A DNA stretch of 64,000 bases from Tomocerus qinae. Taxonomy: Eukaryota > Arthropoda > Collembola > Entomobryomorpha > Tomoceridae. Below the pieces are notes generated by a model, which saw only the letters and a list, made by a program, of their open reading frames with translations, was not told the origin of the DNA and ran no database searches. Every line of letters begins with the position of its first letter. Position 1 is the first letter of the stretch. The DNA lies in contig CM034546.1 in NCBI GenBank assembly GCA_020055645.1, forward strand, positions 5,642,001 to 5,706,000. The letters run 5' to 3'. This document shows, piece by piece, positions 49,701 to 60,054 of this stretch. A program made the position numbers and the translations under genes.

Positions 49701-52700
49701 TCACCTTTTTTCAAATCGGCAACAGTCACCATGCAATAGAAAGCAGTCAACAATACAGAAGGAAAAGTTGAAGCATCTGCAAAAGTTATATCTTTTGGTT
49801 TATGTAAAATTTTATCTTCATGTGTTATTGCATGACTGGCTACGCTACTGGAAAGAGCAACGCCATAAATTTCATCTCCTACTTTTACTTTAGTGACAGC
49901 TGAACCAATATTAGTAACGATGCCTGAAAAGTCTGATCCAATGGTCTCCTTCAACGTTTTGTACATAAGAGGCTTGAGAATAACAAAAATGTCTCTGAAA
50001 TTTAAAGCTACAGCCTTTACCATTACTTCAATATTTTTAGGACCAAGAGGCTTTCTTTCCATTGAAGAGAAACTGACATCGTTAATTTTCTTTGTTTTAG
50101 GTATGTCGACTGTATATCGTCCCTTTGGAAGTGTTAATGGAGCCAATGTCTTTGGTAGCGTTATTATTCTTGACACAAACTTTTTTTTATTTCTAAACGA
50201 AACCAAAAGTTCTTTCTGCTCAAAGACTTCGAAAAATATTTGTTGACTATCAACTGCATAATCAAACTCATCTGGATCTAAATCAATCATTTTCCATTGC
50301 AATTTTGAAACTTCGTTCACAATGCTTTTTGCCATTCCCCAAATGACGGCATTGAAAGGACACATTTCTTTCTGATTTTGTAAATAATATACACCTCTAG
50401 TAACAACTATGAACTGCAAATTGTGGTGCGCAACTTCCGATATGAATTTGAAAACATTTAATATAGATGGAAATACTAACTGACTAGTTTCATTGTCAGT
50501 ATTGGTAGCTAAATACATTATACCGTTAACTTGATATTTATCTAATAACTCCGATGTAATAATATTGATGGAATCGCTGTTGGTTTTGTCACATGAAAGT
50601 ATAAACTGATTACAGTTGTCTGATGTTATGTTTTGAATTAAAATTACTTCATCACAAATAGCTAATAATTCATTTCGAATATGGGTTGATAAATCAATAT
50701 CCTCACCAAAAAGTAGCCAAGCTGATTTCTTGTGATTGTTTGTATTCAACGTAGCTATAGAATTGTCCCATTGATTAACGCAACTGTCCTTCTCTACCGC
50801 TCGGGATATTAAAACCGTGGTAAATTCGTCTTTCGAAGAAACATTGACAGCTTCCGTAAATCCTGTGTCAACTAATATCTTACTCCAAACCTGTTGAGTC
50901 ACCATTGGATGACGAGAACGCAGATCATAATCTGTGAACTTCCAATATCCCTCCAAAATTCCAAAAATAAAATCAATTGGTCTACTAGGCTCTACAATCT
51001 CCTCCAAAACCAAAATTCCATTATTACGAATCAACTTACGGATATTGGTAATGGATCTTTTCAAATCTCCAGTTGCATGAATAACATTAGCAGCCACCAC
51101 AACATCATAATAGTGAGGACAAAATCCCTGCTTTGATGGATCTTTTTCAATATCTAGCACCTTATAGTCAATTCCACTAAATGCTGAAAACTGCTCTTTG
51201 GCTCCTTCGAAGAAATGAGGGGAAACGTCAGTGAATGTGTACCGAAATGGAATTTCTTCCTTTTTTAAAACCAATAAAATTTCTTTCGTTGTAGCTCCAC
51301 TTCCAGCTCCTATTTCAATTATCCTAACAATTGAATCTTCTTTTTTTGGACTTGATTTAAAGTCCTGTAAAGCTAATCCCAGATATTTCCCTACACGCAA
51401 ATTTGCAACAATACATTCATTACTCTTTGTGTATACATCTAATGGATTCAAATCCTCGGTTCCAAATAAAGCAGACACGGCCGTCTTTTTTCCGACAAAA
51501 ACATCCCACATTTGCTCTAAACATTTAAAGACAATTTCCAGAACTATAGTGCGCCCTACTGCTGCACCCTCAATATGAAAATAAGCGTCAATCTCTGAAA
51601 TTCTTTGTTCAATTTCTTCAAGAGATGGGAATTCTTTAACACATTTCCATCCATCCATAAATCCAGATTCGTCGTTGATTTCTAAACCGTAACCATCTTC
51701 ACATAATATTTCGAACAATCGCTTAACAAACAGACGATGTTCGGGATGAATTAAATAATTTTGGAGAAACTCCTCTATGCAGTACACAACGCCTACTTCA
51801 GGGGTAAATGCATTCTGTTTAAACAACTTTTGGATGCACAATTTAACAGTCTCTCTTCCCTTCTCTATACATTCCAACACAAACATGTGCATGTGCTGTT
51901 CCATACTAACAGTAAGTGGCTGTATAACATCTTGAGCGTTTACTATTTTTTTAACATCTATTCGTGCTTGAACAGGACCTACTCGCTGTCTCCATACTTC
52001 CTGGTACATGCCTGGTAACATGTTCTTGTGAGCATTGATAACATTTAGAAAAGAACTGACAGAGGTCTTCATCAACCGGATTCCCACCATTACGACAAGC
52101 AGAATGTTTTTGTCGTTATACAAAGCAACAGTTGCCTCAGATTTTGTTTCAGACCATTTTGCATGTGCAAACAGACTTTTCGTTTCTGAGTCATTTACAA
52201 GAAATACTTTATCAATAGCAACTGGTAAATAAAGGTCTGCGTTATCATTGCCGATACTCACACCAAACAATTGTATCATGGCATCTAAAATTATTGGATG
52301 ATAAACATAATCAGTTAAATTTCCTGCCTTTGTCGGAATGGGAAATAAAGCCATAGCTTCCTTCTCTCCTACCCAAACTGATTCTATGCTTTGAAAGGTC
52401 TCGCCAAAAAATATTCCAACCTCCGGCGCCATCTTATAAAATTCTTTTGAATCCTGCTGGGTTGGACATCGTGCTTTTACAGTAGTTAGATCTTCGCTTA
52501 CGTACTTAGGTTCCTCGTTATTTATTTCAGCAGCGTTGCTACAACTTGCTTCCAAAGATACACTTAAAGACTCTGATAGAGAAACGCATGCACTCGAATA
52601 TCGTTTCCAACCTTTTTCGTCATTGTATCCATTCAGTTTTCTAAACATGTAGACCTTAACATGAAACGTATCTGTCTGATTCTGCACTGGAGACGCAACT

Positions 52701-55700
52701 ACCTGAATTTTATATTTCTTCCCTTCCTCCAGTTCCAATGGAGACTCCACTACAAAATCTTTTACCACTAACAAACCAAAATCGTTTTCCTTGCTTTTTA
52801 GAAGAATATCTCTTCCTGTTGCCAATATTATTTCTAAAAATCCTGCACCCGGTAAAACAATGATATGTGCCACCTGGTGATCTTTTATATATTGCAGATC
52901 GTTTAAATTCCAAACGTGTTCATAAACATGATGAGGTACATCAGCAACTGAAACTTTCTTTCCAAGAAGGGGGTGGATTAGTTTTTCACTAACATCTCCA
53001 GATATATCTGGCCAATATTTTTGCCTTTGAAATGGATAAGTTGGCAACTGCAACTTTTTCCTGTGCCATGATTTATCTAAAGATTCCCAATTAACATTTA
53101 TCCCGTTAGTGTACAATGTCCCCATGCTACTCAAAATAGTTTCCCAGTCGTCCTTATTTCGTCTTAAAGAAGGAATCCACAGTTCGTTTGCAGAAGAATT
53201 TAAATTATTCACAGCTAATGCCAACAACACAGGATGCGCTCCAATTTCCACAAAAATGTTATACCCTAAATTTCCGAGTGTGGATATTCCCTTTTGGAAA
53301 TTAACTGAATTCCTTGCATGTCTAACCCAATAAGTTCCATCCTCCATCTCGTTGCTAGACAGATGCTTGCCTGTAGTTCCTGATACATAATGACATTTCG
53401 GAGATTGGTAAGACAATTTACTTGAAAACTCTCCAAATTCTTTTATAATTTTATCCATCTCTCGAGAGTGGAAAGCATGAGAAGCGGCAAGAATCTGAAT
53501 TTTGACTTCATTATTTTCACAAAATATTTTAAAAGCTTCAATTGAATTTTTATTTCCAGCTACAACAACTTCTTCCTCGGAATTGATAACAGCAATATCC
53601 ATCCACATATCTGAATGAACATTTGAAAATTCCGAAATTAATTTGGACACTTTGTCCTTGGTTAAACGAACAGCAATCATTCCACCTGGTGGAAGACTCT
53701 GAATTAATCTGCTCCGTTCAGCTAGCAAAGTTAACGCGTCTTCTAGGTTGATTATTTCAGCAGCTACCGCAGCGGCAAATTCACCAACACTGTGCCCTAG
53801 TACGACATCTGGAACAATCCCTACACTTTCCCACAATTTCAAAAGACCATATTCAACCGCAAAAATGGAAAGTTGGCTAAAAACTGTTTGATCTAATGAA
53901 TTATCAACTGAGTCGTTCCACAAAGCATCTTTTAATGAAATGCCAATATTATTTTTAATAAAATTGTCACACTCAGTAAACGCTAGATTAAAAACACAAT
54001 TTGATTGAAACAAAGACTTTGCCATTCCCGCATATTGCGAACCTTGGCCAGTGAACATAAATACCACTTTGGGTTTATCATTAAGTGTTGGTGGAATATG
54101 CAAATCACTCTCTAAAGCTTTCTTAAATTCAGCCACGGATTTTCCAGTAACTGCAAGACGGTGCTTGTGATGTGCCCGTCCTGTATTACAGGTGTCAGTG
54201 AGGTCAGTGATACTAACGGATGGGTATTTGTTCAAATATTTGGCATACAGATTGGTCAAATCCTTGAGAGCATTTTCTGATTTAGCGGAAAGTGTTAAAA
54301 TATTATAAGACTTTTCAGACTCCAGAGCATTTAGTTCTAGAGGTCTTGTTTCTTTGTCGCATGGCGGCTCCTCTACAATTACATGCACGTTGGTTCCACT
54401 TATTCCAAATGAACTCACACCCGCAATTCGTATTCTTTCAGAGTTTTTCAACCAGGGTGTAGGTTCAAGTGGAATAATAGCTGGAACAACGTCCAAATCA
54501 ATATTTGGATTTAATTTAGTGAAATTTCTATGTGGAGGAATCTCTTCATGCTCCATTGCCAATATAACCTTAATTAGTCCAGCTAACCCTGCTGCAGATT
54601 CAGTATGACCTATATTTGTCTTGACTGACCCAATCAAGAGTGGTTTTTCTCTTTCTCCAGTGTAGCCGGCGGAAATGGCGGCGAATTCAATGGGATCCCC
54701 AATGGGGGTTCCAGTTCCATGTGCCTCTACATAATCAACATCTCCTGGCTTGACTCGTGCATTATTCAAAGCATGATTTATAGCAATTTGCTGACAGAGT
54801 TTACTCGGAGTTCCGAAATTGGAAGATGTTCCTTCGTTACTCACTGCTGTCCCTCTAATAATGCCCATAATCCTGTCACCATTTTTAATTGCATCTGGCA
54901 ATCTTTTCAAAACAATTGCGGCCACTCCTTCTGCTCGGCCAAACCCATCCGCCGATTCATCGAAAGTTTTACAGTGACCATCTTTGGCCAGAATTGGAAT
55001 ATCCCCGAGTGGCAATTGCAGAATAATTATGTTAGCCCCCAACACCAAACCCAAATTGGTTTCCCTTTTCCTGAGACTGTCGCAAGCCAGGTGAAGAGCC
55101 ACCATCGAAGAGGAACAGCCGCTCTCTGTAGCCACATTCGGTCCATTGAGACCCAAGAAGTAAGAAACTCTCGCGGATGTTGCAGAAAAGGCGTTTCCAA
55201 GGATCACATGGTGGAAATCTTGTGCAGTTGAGTTTTCGGCAATCACTCTTTCGTAGTCGTGTGTCCACACTCCAGTAAATACTCCCGTGTTACTCCCTTT
55301 CAAAGAATGTGGATCGATTGCCGCATTTTCCAACGCTTCCCAAGCCACTTCAGCCACAAGCCTCTGCTGTGGATCCATAAAAGCCGCCTCTCGAGGACTG
55401 ATTCCGAAAAACTTGGCATCGAACTCGTCTATCGGGCACTTGAGGAAACCAGCTTTCGATTCTGTATATCTTGTATCGTTGAGTTGGCTTTCTAAAAGTC
55501 TTTCAACGGGTACGGATCGAATTGCATCGCCTCCATTTATTATCAATTCCCAAAACTCGTCAATGTTGTTGGCTCCAGGAAATCGGCAGCTGTGACCAAC
55601 AATGGCAATGGCGTCCTTGTAATGTGCACTTTTTTCTACATCAAAGTTATTTTTGCCGGATGTTATTGTACTCAGTTGTTTTTCTGCCTGTTGCCGCCAT

Positions 55701-55789
55701 GTCAACAACTTTGTGTATGGTCCCTGTAAGCGTTTTGAGTAAGTATCAATAGAAATAATTAGCCAATTTACAGTGTTCCACCATTTCAC
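46715..55789 (-). CDS. Reducing type I polyketide synthase with C-methyltransferase and terminal thioester reductase
   Basis: One uninterrupted 3024-codon frame. Domains (residues): ketosynthase about 60-480 with Cys225 (GCSSS), His357 (AHGTGT), His395 (NIGHTES); malonyl-type acyltransferase about 585-880 with Ser667 (GHSVGEF) and a HAFHS motif typical of malonyl-CoA; dehydratase about 950-1240 with His971 and Asp1169; C-methyltransferase about 1440-1680 (EIGAGSG); enoyl reductase about 1870-2190 (HVASGGVGLIA); ketoreductase about 2225-2400 (TGGLGGIG); carrier protein Ser2541 (GLDSLM); thioester reductase about 2630-3020 (TGSTGHLG, Tyr2808-x3-Lys2812). Predicted product: a methyl-branched reduced acyl chain released as aldehyde or alcohol. 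Start at 55789 is uncertain: an acceptor-like cgcttacag ends at 55724, so coding may begin from an upstream exon. The domain order and absence of introns suggest acquisition from a microbe. Confidence 0.92.
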   Translation of the reverse strand: MKWWNTVNWLIISIDTYSKRLQGPYTKLLTWRQQAEKQLSTITSGKNNFDVEKSAHYKDAIAIVGHSCRFPGANNIDEFWELIINGGDAIRSVPVERLLESQLNDTRYTESKAGFLKCPIDEFDAKFFGISPREAAFMDPQQRLVAEVAWEALENAAIDPHSLKGSNTGVFTGVWTHDYERVIAENSTAQDFHHVILGNAFSATSARVSYFLGLNGPNVATESGCSSSMVALHLACDSLRKRETNLGLVLGANIIILQLPLGDIPILAKDGHCKTFDESADGFGRAEGVAAIVLKRLPDAIKNGDRIMGIIRGTAVSNEGTSSNFGTPSKLCQQIAINHALNNARVKPGDVDYVEAHGTGTPIGDPIEFAAISAGYTGEREKPLLIGSVKTNIGHTESAAGLAGLIKVILAMEHEEIPPHRNFTKLNPNIDLDVVPAIIPLEPTPWLKNSERIRIAGVSSFGISGTNVHVIVEEPPCDKETRPLELNALESEKSYNILTLSAKSENALKDLTNLYAKYLNKYPSVSITDLTDTCNTGRAHHKHRLAVTGKSVAEFKKALESDLHIPPTLNDKPKVVFMFTGQGSQYAGMAKSLFQSNCVFNLAFTECDNFIKNNIGISLKDALWNDSVDNSLDQTVFSQLSIFAVEYGLLKLWESVGIVPDVVLGHSVGEFAAAVAAEIINLEDALTLLAERSRLIQSLPPGGMIAVRLTKDKVSKLISEFSNVHSDMWMDIAVINSEEEVVVAGNKNSIEAFKIFCENNEVKIQILAASHAFHSREMDKIIKEFGEFSSKLSYQSPKCHYVSGTTGKHLSSNEMEDGTYWVRHARNSVNFQKGISTLGNLGYNIFVEIGAHPVLLALAVNNLNSSANELWIPSLRRNKDDWETILSSMGTLYTNGINVNWESLDKSWHRKKLQLPTYPFQRQKYWPDISGDVSEKLIHPLLGKKVSVADVPHHVYEHVWNLNDLQYIKDHQVAHIIVLPGAGFLEIILATGRDILLKSKENDFGLLVVKDFVVESPLELEEGKKYKIQVVASPVQNQTDTFHVKVYMFRKLNGYNDEKGWKRYSSACVSLSESLSVSLEASCSNAAEINNEEPKYVSEDLTTVKARCPTQQDSKEFYKMAPEVGIFFGETFQSIESVWVGEKEAMALFPIPTKAGNLTDYVYHPIILDAMIQLFGVSIGNDNADLYLPVAIDKVFLVNDSETKSLFAHAKWSETKSEATVALYNDKNILLVVMVGIRLMKTSVSSFLNVINAHKNMLPGMYQEVWRQRVGPVQARIDVKKIVNAQDVIQPLTVSMEQHMHMFVLECIEKGRETVKLCIQKLFKQNAFTPEVGVVYCIEEFLQNYLIHPEHRLFVKRLFEILCEDGYGLEINDESGFMDGWKCVKEFPSLEEIEQRISEIDAYFHIEGAAVGRTIVLEIVFKCLEQMWDVFVGKKTAVSALFGTEDLNPLDVYTKSNECIVANLRVGKYLGLALQDFKSSPKKEDSIVRIIEIGAGSGATTKEILLVLKKEEIPFRYTFTDVSPHFFEGAKEQFSAFSGIDYKVLDIEKDPSKQGFCPHYYDVVVAANVIHATGDLKRSITNIRKLIRNNGILVLEEIVEPSRPIDFIFGILEGYWKFTDYDLRSRHPMVTQQVWSKILVDTGFTEAVNVSSKDEFTTVLISRAVEKDSCVNQWDNSIATLNTNNHKKSAWLLFGEDIDLSTHIRNELLAICDEVILIQNITSDNCNQFILSCDKTNSDSINIITSELLDKYQVNGIMYLATNTDNETSQLVFPSILNVFKFISEVAHHNLQFIVVTRGVYYLQNQKEMCPFNAVIWGMAKSIVNEVSKLQWKMIDLDPDEFDYAVDSQQIFFEVFEQKELLVSFRNKKKFVSRIITLPKTLAPLTLPKGRYTVDIPKTKKINDVSFSSMERKPLGPKNIEVMVKAVALNFRDIFVILKPLMYKTLKETIGSDFSGIVTNIGSAVTKVKVGDEIYGVALSSSVASHAITHEDKILHKPKDITFADASTFPSVLLTAFYCMVTVADLKKGETILIHVASGGVGLIAIQIAKNIGAKIIATAGSHRKRNYLRTLGIEHVFHSRDLTFGDEIARVTNGRGVDMVLNSLTGHGFKETTLKACAQNARFVEIGKVNIWKQEEVGELRPDVQYTIVDLEELPNAEIGDLLQQIKCHSKEGYKALPYSRYDVVNIRDALNYFLKANHIGKIVVTMPDIVETGNQVIKKDLMFSSNATYLVTGGLGGIGLEVAKWMTDSGCKYLVCVGRSAPNENVSHVLNNLRAKGCKIFSFQVDVGNWDQCKSLFEMMSFDLRLPPLRGVIHSAGVISDGIYMNQTWEKYQNVFNAKIAGCLNLHELTKYLHLEHFVLFSSMAGLVGPMGQSNHAGANAFLDSFASYRHSIGLPAQTINWGGWAEIGAASNTAYGKEGLFGVKPFTPNQGIAALKFIISRPDLLQVGVVQIDVGEFKQHFGMGSILSELEAYDNKESTNSAASIQSDKFWAEIGPLAEDKQSYIKTKITAIIRKTLKLPESEAIDEFQTFQEMGLDSLMAVEMKNKLQNIVGKRITLNVSAMMDHPTINSLSKYLLEQILAAETDADSPERGKEVKEKEYTLEDMYELVKKDAKLSEEIQAPKNYKKQTKITSILLTGSTGHLGAYLLQNFSQIVGLKIFCLVRGKSVEQGRKKLIANLKKFDILDNINLDSITVIIGDITIDNLGLPLEDYIYFSTEINIVIHLAAKANHVEKYQVNKSNKNDIRSVNVIGTVNILRFAANIITKRVVFSSSFSSINRLTNDGFIYEDFPDDENNADCITMGYSLSKFVCEKLLRQANDRGIPCTVIRYSSILGHSETGLYMTNKNSVVNQLLFCLRLGSIPNVEGCWFGIPVDVASKLTLELIFNDKVKSAVYNIVQPVPMYTKDYIMVAERLGFHLNLVSVEEYSGMLQKEIEGSSFLTFFNDGYNRDLSHTELSKNHPKFREFLEKGINTNKISDKCRELIPDINERIPHPHDIFYACLQYAYRTDVFEKFGIVRK

Positions 55790-56564
55790 CGGAAATATTA
55801 CAAATTTTTACATTTTTAGACCAAGATAGAGACGTAGTACACATCTTCGAATATTTTGTGAAACACCAAAAAATACTCACTGGTTTAAGTGAGTGTGAAG
55901 CCATAAAACTGGTTGCATATTTTTTGTACAATTTTGTTTAATGTCATATATGATATTCGCTACATGTGTGTGAAGCTGTATTTTGATTCAAATTGAGAGA
56001 GCTACAACCCAACTATTCTGAAATGATCGTACATTCAGCGGTTGTAACTAAAATTACTGATTCAGTCTACTATTTTACTGTCTTTCTCTGCAAAAATCCT
56101 ACCAGTAACTAATTTCTTTTTCATCAAATAGTTTGCAATATAACTTATTTGTAAGTTATTATTTTATAAAACACAATAATGCTTTATATTAGCAATCGTA
56201 TCCATGACATTACATAACACCTTCTCTTTACATGACAAAATAACATCCAAAAAAGCCCATCCCATGAAAACCAATTCACAATCCTGCATTATAATAAAAT
56301 ATATAATGAAATAAATTGTATAAGTCACGAAAATTATATACCTGAAGTATGTCATTTAACACTCCCTCGTTTTGAGACCAATTTCTTTCTAAACCAGACA
56401 GAATTTTAAGGTCCAATAATCGCCTAAAAGAAACATCATCCAAATTAGGGATATTTTATGAGGTAGACTTGTATGTGCAACGGTCGGTTATACCTAATGT
56501 ATAACCTTATACTTTTCTATGTTATAATTTACAATTTAATGCAGTAATATACCATTGCAAACTG
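55790..56564. other. 5' flank of the PKS, no gene recognised
   Basis: Should contain the promoter and any leader exon of the PKS. No exon that joins in phase to 55723 was found. Two minus-strand frames (55746-55931, 56164-56355) show no domain. Confidence 0.35.
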
Positions 56565-56573
56565 GAAATATAA

Positions 56574-58232
56574 GGAATATATTTAACGGGTCAATGAAAT
56601 AATTTAAATAGTAAATGAAAAATGATTTAATCGGTAAATACTGAAGATTTAAATGGAGATAATTTGAAAAAGTCAATACGTAATTATTTAAAAAGTCAAT
56701 GAAAACGCTGAATGGGTAAATGGAAGTTGCTTTTTCATAGAAACCTTAGAGCATACCCAAAAGCAGTAAGAGACGGCCGTCTGAGAGTTTGAGATAGCAA
56801 AATTATGTTAATTTGTTGACCGATAAGAGCAAGGTTGATGTTAGGTGTTAAAGTGAAGGGAAGTATACGACACAATTCTCCACTATCTTCCACTCCCTGG
56901 GCCAGTAACCACAGTCTTCCAATGGCTTCACAATTAATTTATAGTTCCAATTCGGAAACCGAAAACAGTCCCCCGAAGAAAATTCAAAAACATACTACTG
57001 AAAAGCCGGATTGGGGTTTACTACAGAATTACTCAGACGAAGAGGTAGCTACAGCCGAAGTCCTTACTGCATGGATTAAATTATCCGTGAATTTTACTAG
57101 TGGAGGAAACGTTGTATACTTGTATTGCAAAGAAAATAAAAAGTGCCCCTGTAGACAAACTGGTGTTCGATAATGGTGCAATTACTCTGTGGACAAACGG
57201 CAAAGCTCATTTTGAAAAAAAATTAACCAGTGAAGCAAAAGAGGAAATTAAGAGACTACTTGACAATAATATAAGTAAACCTAAAGAAATTTTGAGAAAA
57301 CTACAAGGATCTGTGGACTCTGTTCCAACTACAGTGCAGTTGAGAAATTTTTTGGCATATCATGAGCGAACAAATAACGACAATGTAGTTAACACAAGTG
57401 ACATCGATAAATATTGCCGTGATCACAATGAAATTCCTCAAAATGAAGATAAATGAAGTTACACATTTGCTAATGAGCCATGCTCACCATTTAATCTCCT
57501 CACTTCAGCCTACCAATGGGCTAAAAGCAATCCCACCATACTGATCGAACCCTCATGTGATGAAAATAAATTTCTCAACTTCTTTGGTGCTCAAGGTTGT
57601 TCCATTACAACAGATATGATTAAAAAATATTTGCTACCTAACCGTTTCGCCAAATGGGCTAAATTTGATCAGTTTCTAAATTCTGAATTTACTATGTGGC
57701 ACACTATGTTTATAGTAAACGATTGGAAAAAGTCTAAATGTACATGTCCCTATTATCAAAAGAATTACATGTGCAAGCACATAGTTGCAATTGCGTCGAT
57801 GCATAAACAATTTCGGTTTTCTCCAGCCGTTAAACGTATACCCCTCAACGTAAAGAGACGGCGAGGAAGACCAAAGGGGGCTACAAAAGCATTGATTCGA
57901 GATTGATTATGCTACTGGCTGCCTGCTGATTTTTATGCCTTTTTGCTATTTAATGACTATGATCACAAACTAATTACTAAGACTACTTTTTAATGAATAC
58001 TATTTAATGCCAATTAATGTATGTGACTGCTAATTTAATGACTATCATGTAATAATTAACACAATTTACCAATTCAGCGTTTTCATTGACTTTTTAAATA
58101 ATTACGTATTGACTTTTTCAAATTATCTCCATTTAAATCTTCAGCATTTACCGATTAAATCATTATTCATTGACTATTTAAATTATTTCATTGACTATTT
58201 AAATTATTTCATTGACCCATTAAATAGCATCC
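56574..58232. mobile_element. Internally deleted Mutator-like element (MULE)
   Basis: Flanked by a 9-bp direct repeat gaaatataa (56565-56573 and 58233-58241), the size typical of Mutator. Inverted ends of about 150 bp start ggaatatatttaacggg and, on the other strand, ggatgctatttaatggg; both contain gatttaaatggagataattt and tcaatacgtaattatttaaa. The interior carries remnants of a MULE transposase on plus without its catalytic core. Confidence 0.85.
56835..57906 (+). pseudogene. MULE transposase remnant, catalytic core deleted
   Basis: Piece 1 (56835-57173) ends in a zinc-finger-like YLYCKENKKCPCRQ. Piece 2 (57100-57456) in another frame holds KLTSEAKEEIKRLLDNNIS and PTTVQLRNFL, the region before the catalytic domain. 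Piece 3 (57616-57906) holds a SWIM zinc finger CTCPYYQKNYMCKH and an AT-hook-like RRRGRPKG tail. The DDE region between pieces 2 and 3 is missing, so the element cannot move itself. Confidence 0.75.
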
Positions 58233-58241
58233 GAAATATAA

Positions 58242-59269
58242 TGGCAGAGATGTTCATATTTGTAATTTTTTACCAACTTCCCCTGTTAGAGGACGGTTGT
58301 AACCTGCTTTCAATTGAGCTATAATACTATTACACGACCTTGTAATGATAATACAGCTGGAACTGCATCTGTTTTCAATTATTTTTAAGTTTTGTAAAAA
58401 TTGTGTGAAAACCGTGAAAATTTAAACATTCTAGTTTAAACCTTTCGAAAGTTTGAGCACCCGATTTCCGGACAGATAGACAGATTAGACAGATATAGTA
58501 TTGGTATCAGCAGAGAAAATGAAAATGAATGTCACTAAATAATTGCAATACAAGTTCCATTTTCCTCTTTGAGTTTAAATCTTTCAGTGTTTCAGTTACA
58601 TATGGGTCAAAACTAGTGCCTATTTTGTTTTCTATTTTGATAAATTATCCCCACTCGGCTATAAAACGCATTCTTGATTTATTAGATGGCAATCTACTAC
58701 TGGTTTACAATCACATGTTTTATCCATAGTTTTAACAATATTGGTATTTTAAAGATAAGGCTGAAAGAATTTTTACTGTCTAAACAATTGAAAGGCTGCC
58801 ACTCAATAATGACCTAAATGTTTGTAAGTTTTCTTTGGTGGAACCTTTGAAAATTAATTAATTAGTAGATTTTGTAAAAATGGACTATGAGATCAGATCC
58901 ACTCGGAGCACCACAAAATAACTAAACTGTTATATCGAAAAATATTGTTAATAAAATGGAGATGTTAACTTACGATTCCATTGAAGACAGACTTTTGACA
59001 TCAAAATTGTAGATTTTTGTCAGCTCACCCATTTTTGAGTGAAGGAAATGCTCATATATAAGATCGGATACTGAAAGTCAGATATCATATTATATTATAT
59101 GCATGTTAATATACTTTGAGGTTATCTAGTTTTAGCAGGATATCCATGAACCAAAACAAAACGCCCTGAACATAAAATAACTAGAAATAAGCCCGTACTA
59201 CGGACGGGACCCTTTCATCTCATCACCCGTAGACAATTTTCAAAATATTTTTTTGACAATATATTAATA
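58242..59269. other. Intergenic, no gene recognised
   Basis: AT-rich; no exon supported. A downstream exon of the GT8 gene was sought here on the minus strand and not found. Confidence 0.35.
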
Positions 59270-59880
59270 ATGATATGTAGTAGTTTACATCGACACCGTT
59301 ACTTTAAATAGCCCCATCATTGTAAATAACCCGTTAGTTATTGGTAACTGTATTAAAGTACATAACTCCTTTATTTTCAAAACCCCCTGTATTTTCAGTA
59401 ATCCCCAGTGTTGTAAATAACCTCTGTTATTTCCCATAATCCCCTGTATCTTAATAACTACCAGTATTTTAAATACTCCCGTTATTGTCCACTACCCCGG
59501 TATTTATCAATAAAACCCTGGAGTTTTCAATAACCTCCGGCGTCGTAATAACCACTGGTATATTAAATATCCACCCACAACCACGGTATTATCAATAATC
59601 CCTGGGATTTTCAATAATCCCTGGTATCTTAATAACTCCTGAGGTATAATTAAAATCCCCGTTATTTTAATTGTCTTCGTTACTTTTAATTGTAATCACG
59701 TTATTCACTTTTTTATCGGCCTCGTCATTTACCCAGCAACTTTATTTCAGTTAAAGGCGTTGTTTTAATCAAACCCGTTATTTTAATTAGCCCCTCTATT
59801 TTAACTAAATAATTTTAGTAAATCTGGGTTCACCTCGATTCACTAAATTTATTTTAATATTCTTTCGTTCATTTTTAACC
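59270..59880. repeat. Degenerate short tandem repeat (cccngttattttaataa type)
   Basis: Dozens of poorly conserved units of about 17-25 bp built on ccc-gttatt and aataa words. No constant period, so unit count is not given. Confidence 0.65.
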
Positions 59881-60054
59881 CGCTATTTATTTGTTTTCTT
59901 TAGCTCTTTTATTTAACTTAGTTTAAACTGAGCCTGAGCCCGTGGTTTTGGTTAAGCTTAGTTAGACCCCATCATAAAATAAACCTTTTGTTAAAGATAA
60001 CATGATTTTGACATTTACACTTTCATGTCTGACTTTTTAACAGAGACTCATTTC

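Noticed and set aside
52710-55595. Several 60-170-codon frames on both strands inside the PKS region
   Set aside because: Shadows of the PKS coding frame; no domain and no independent signals.
46715-55789. Animal fatty acid synthase
   Set aside because: It has a methyltransferase with an intact EIGAGSG motif and ends in a thioester reductase instead of a thioesterase.
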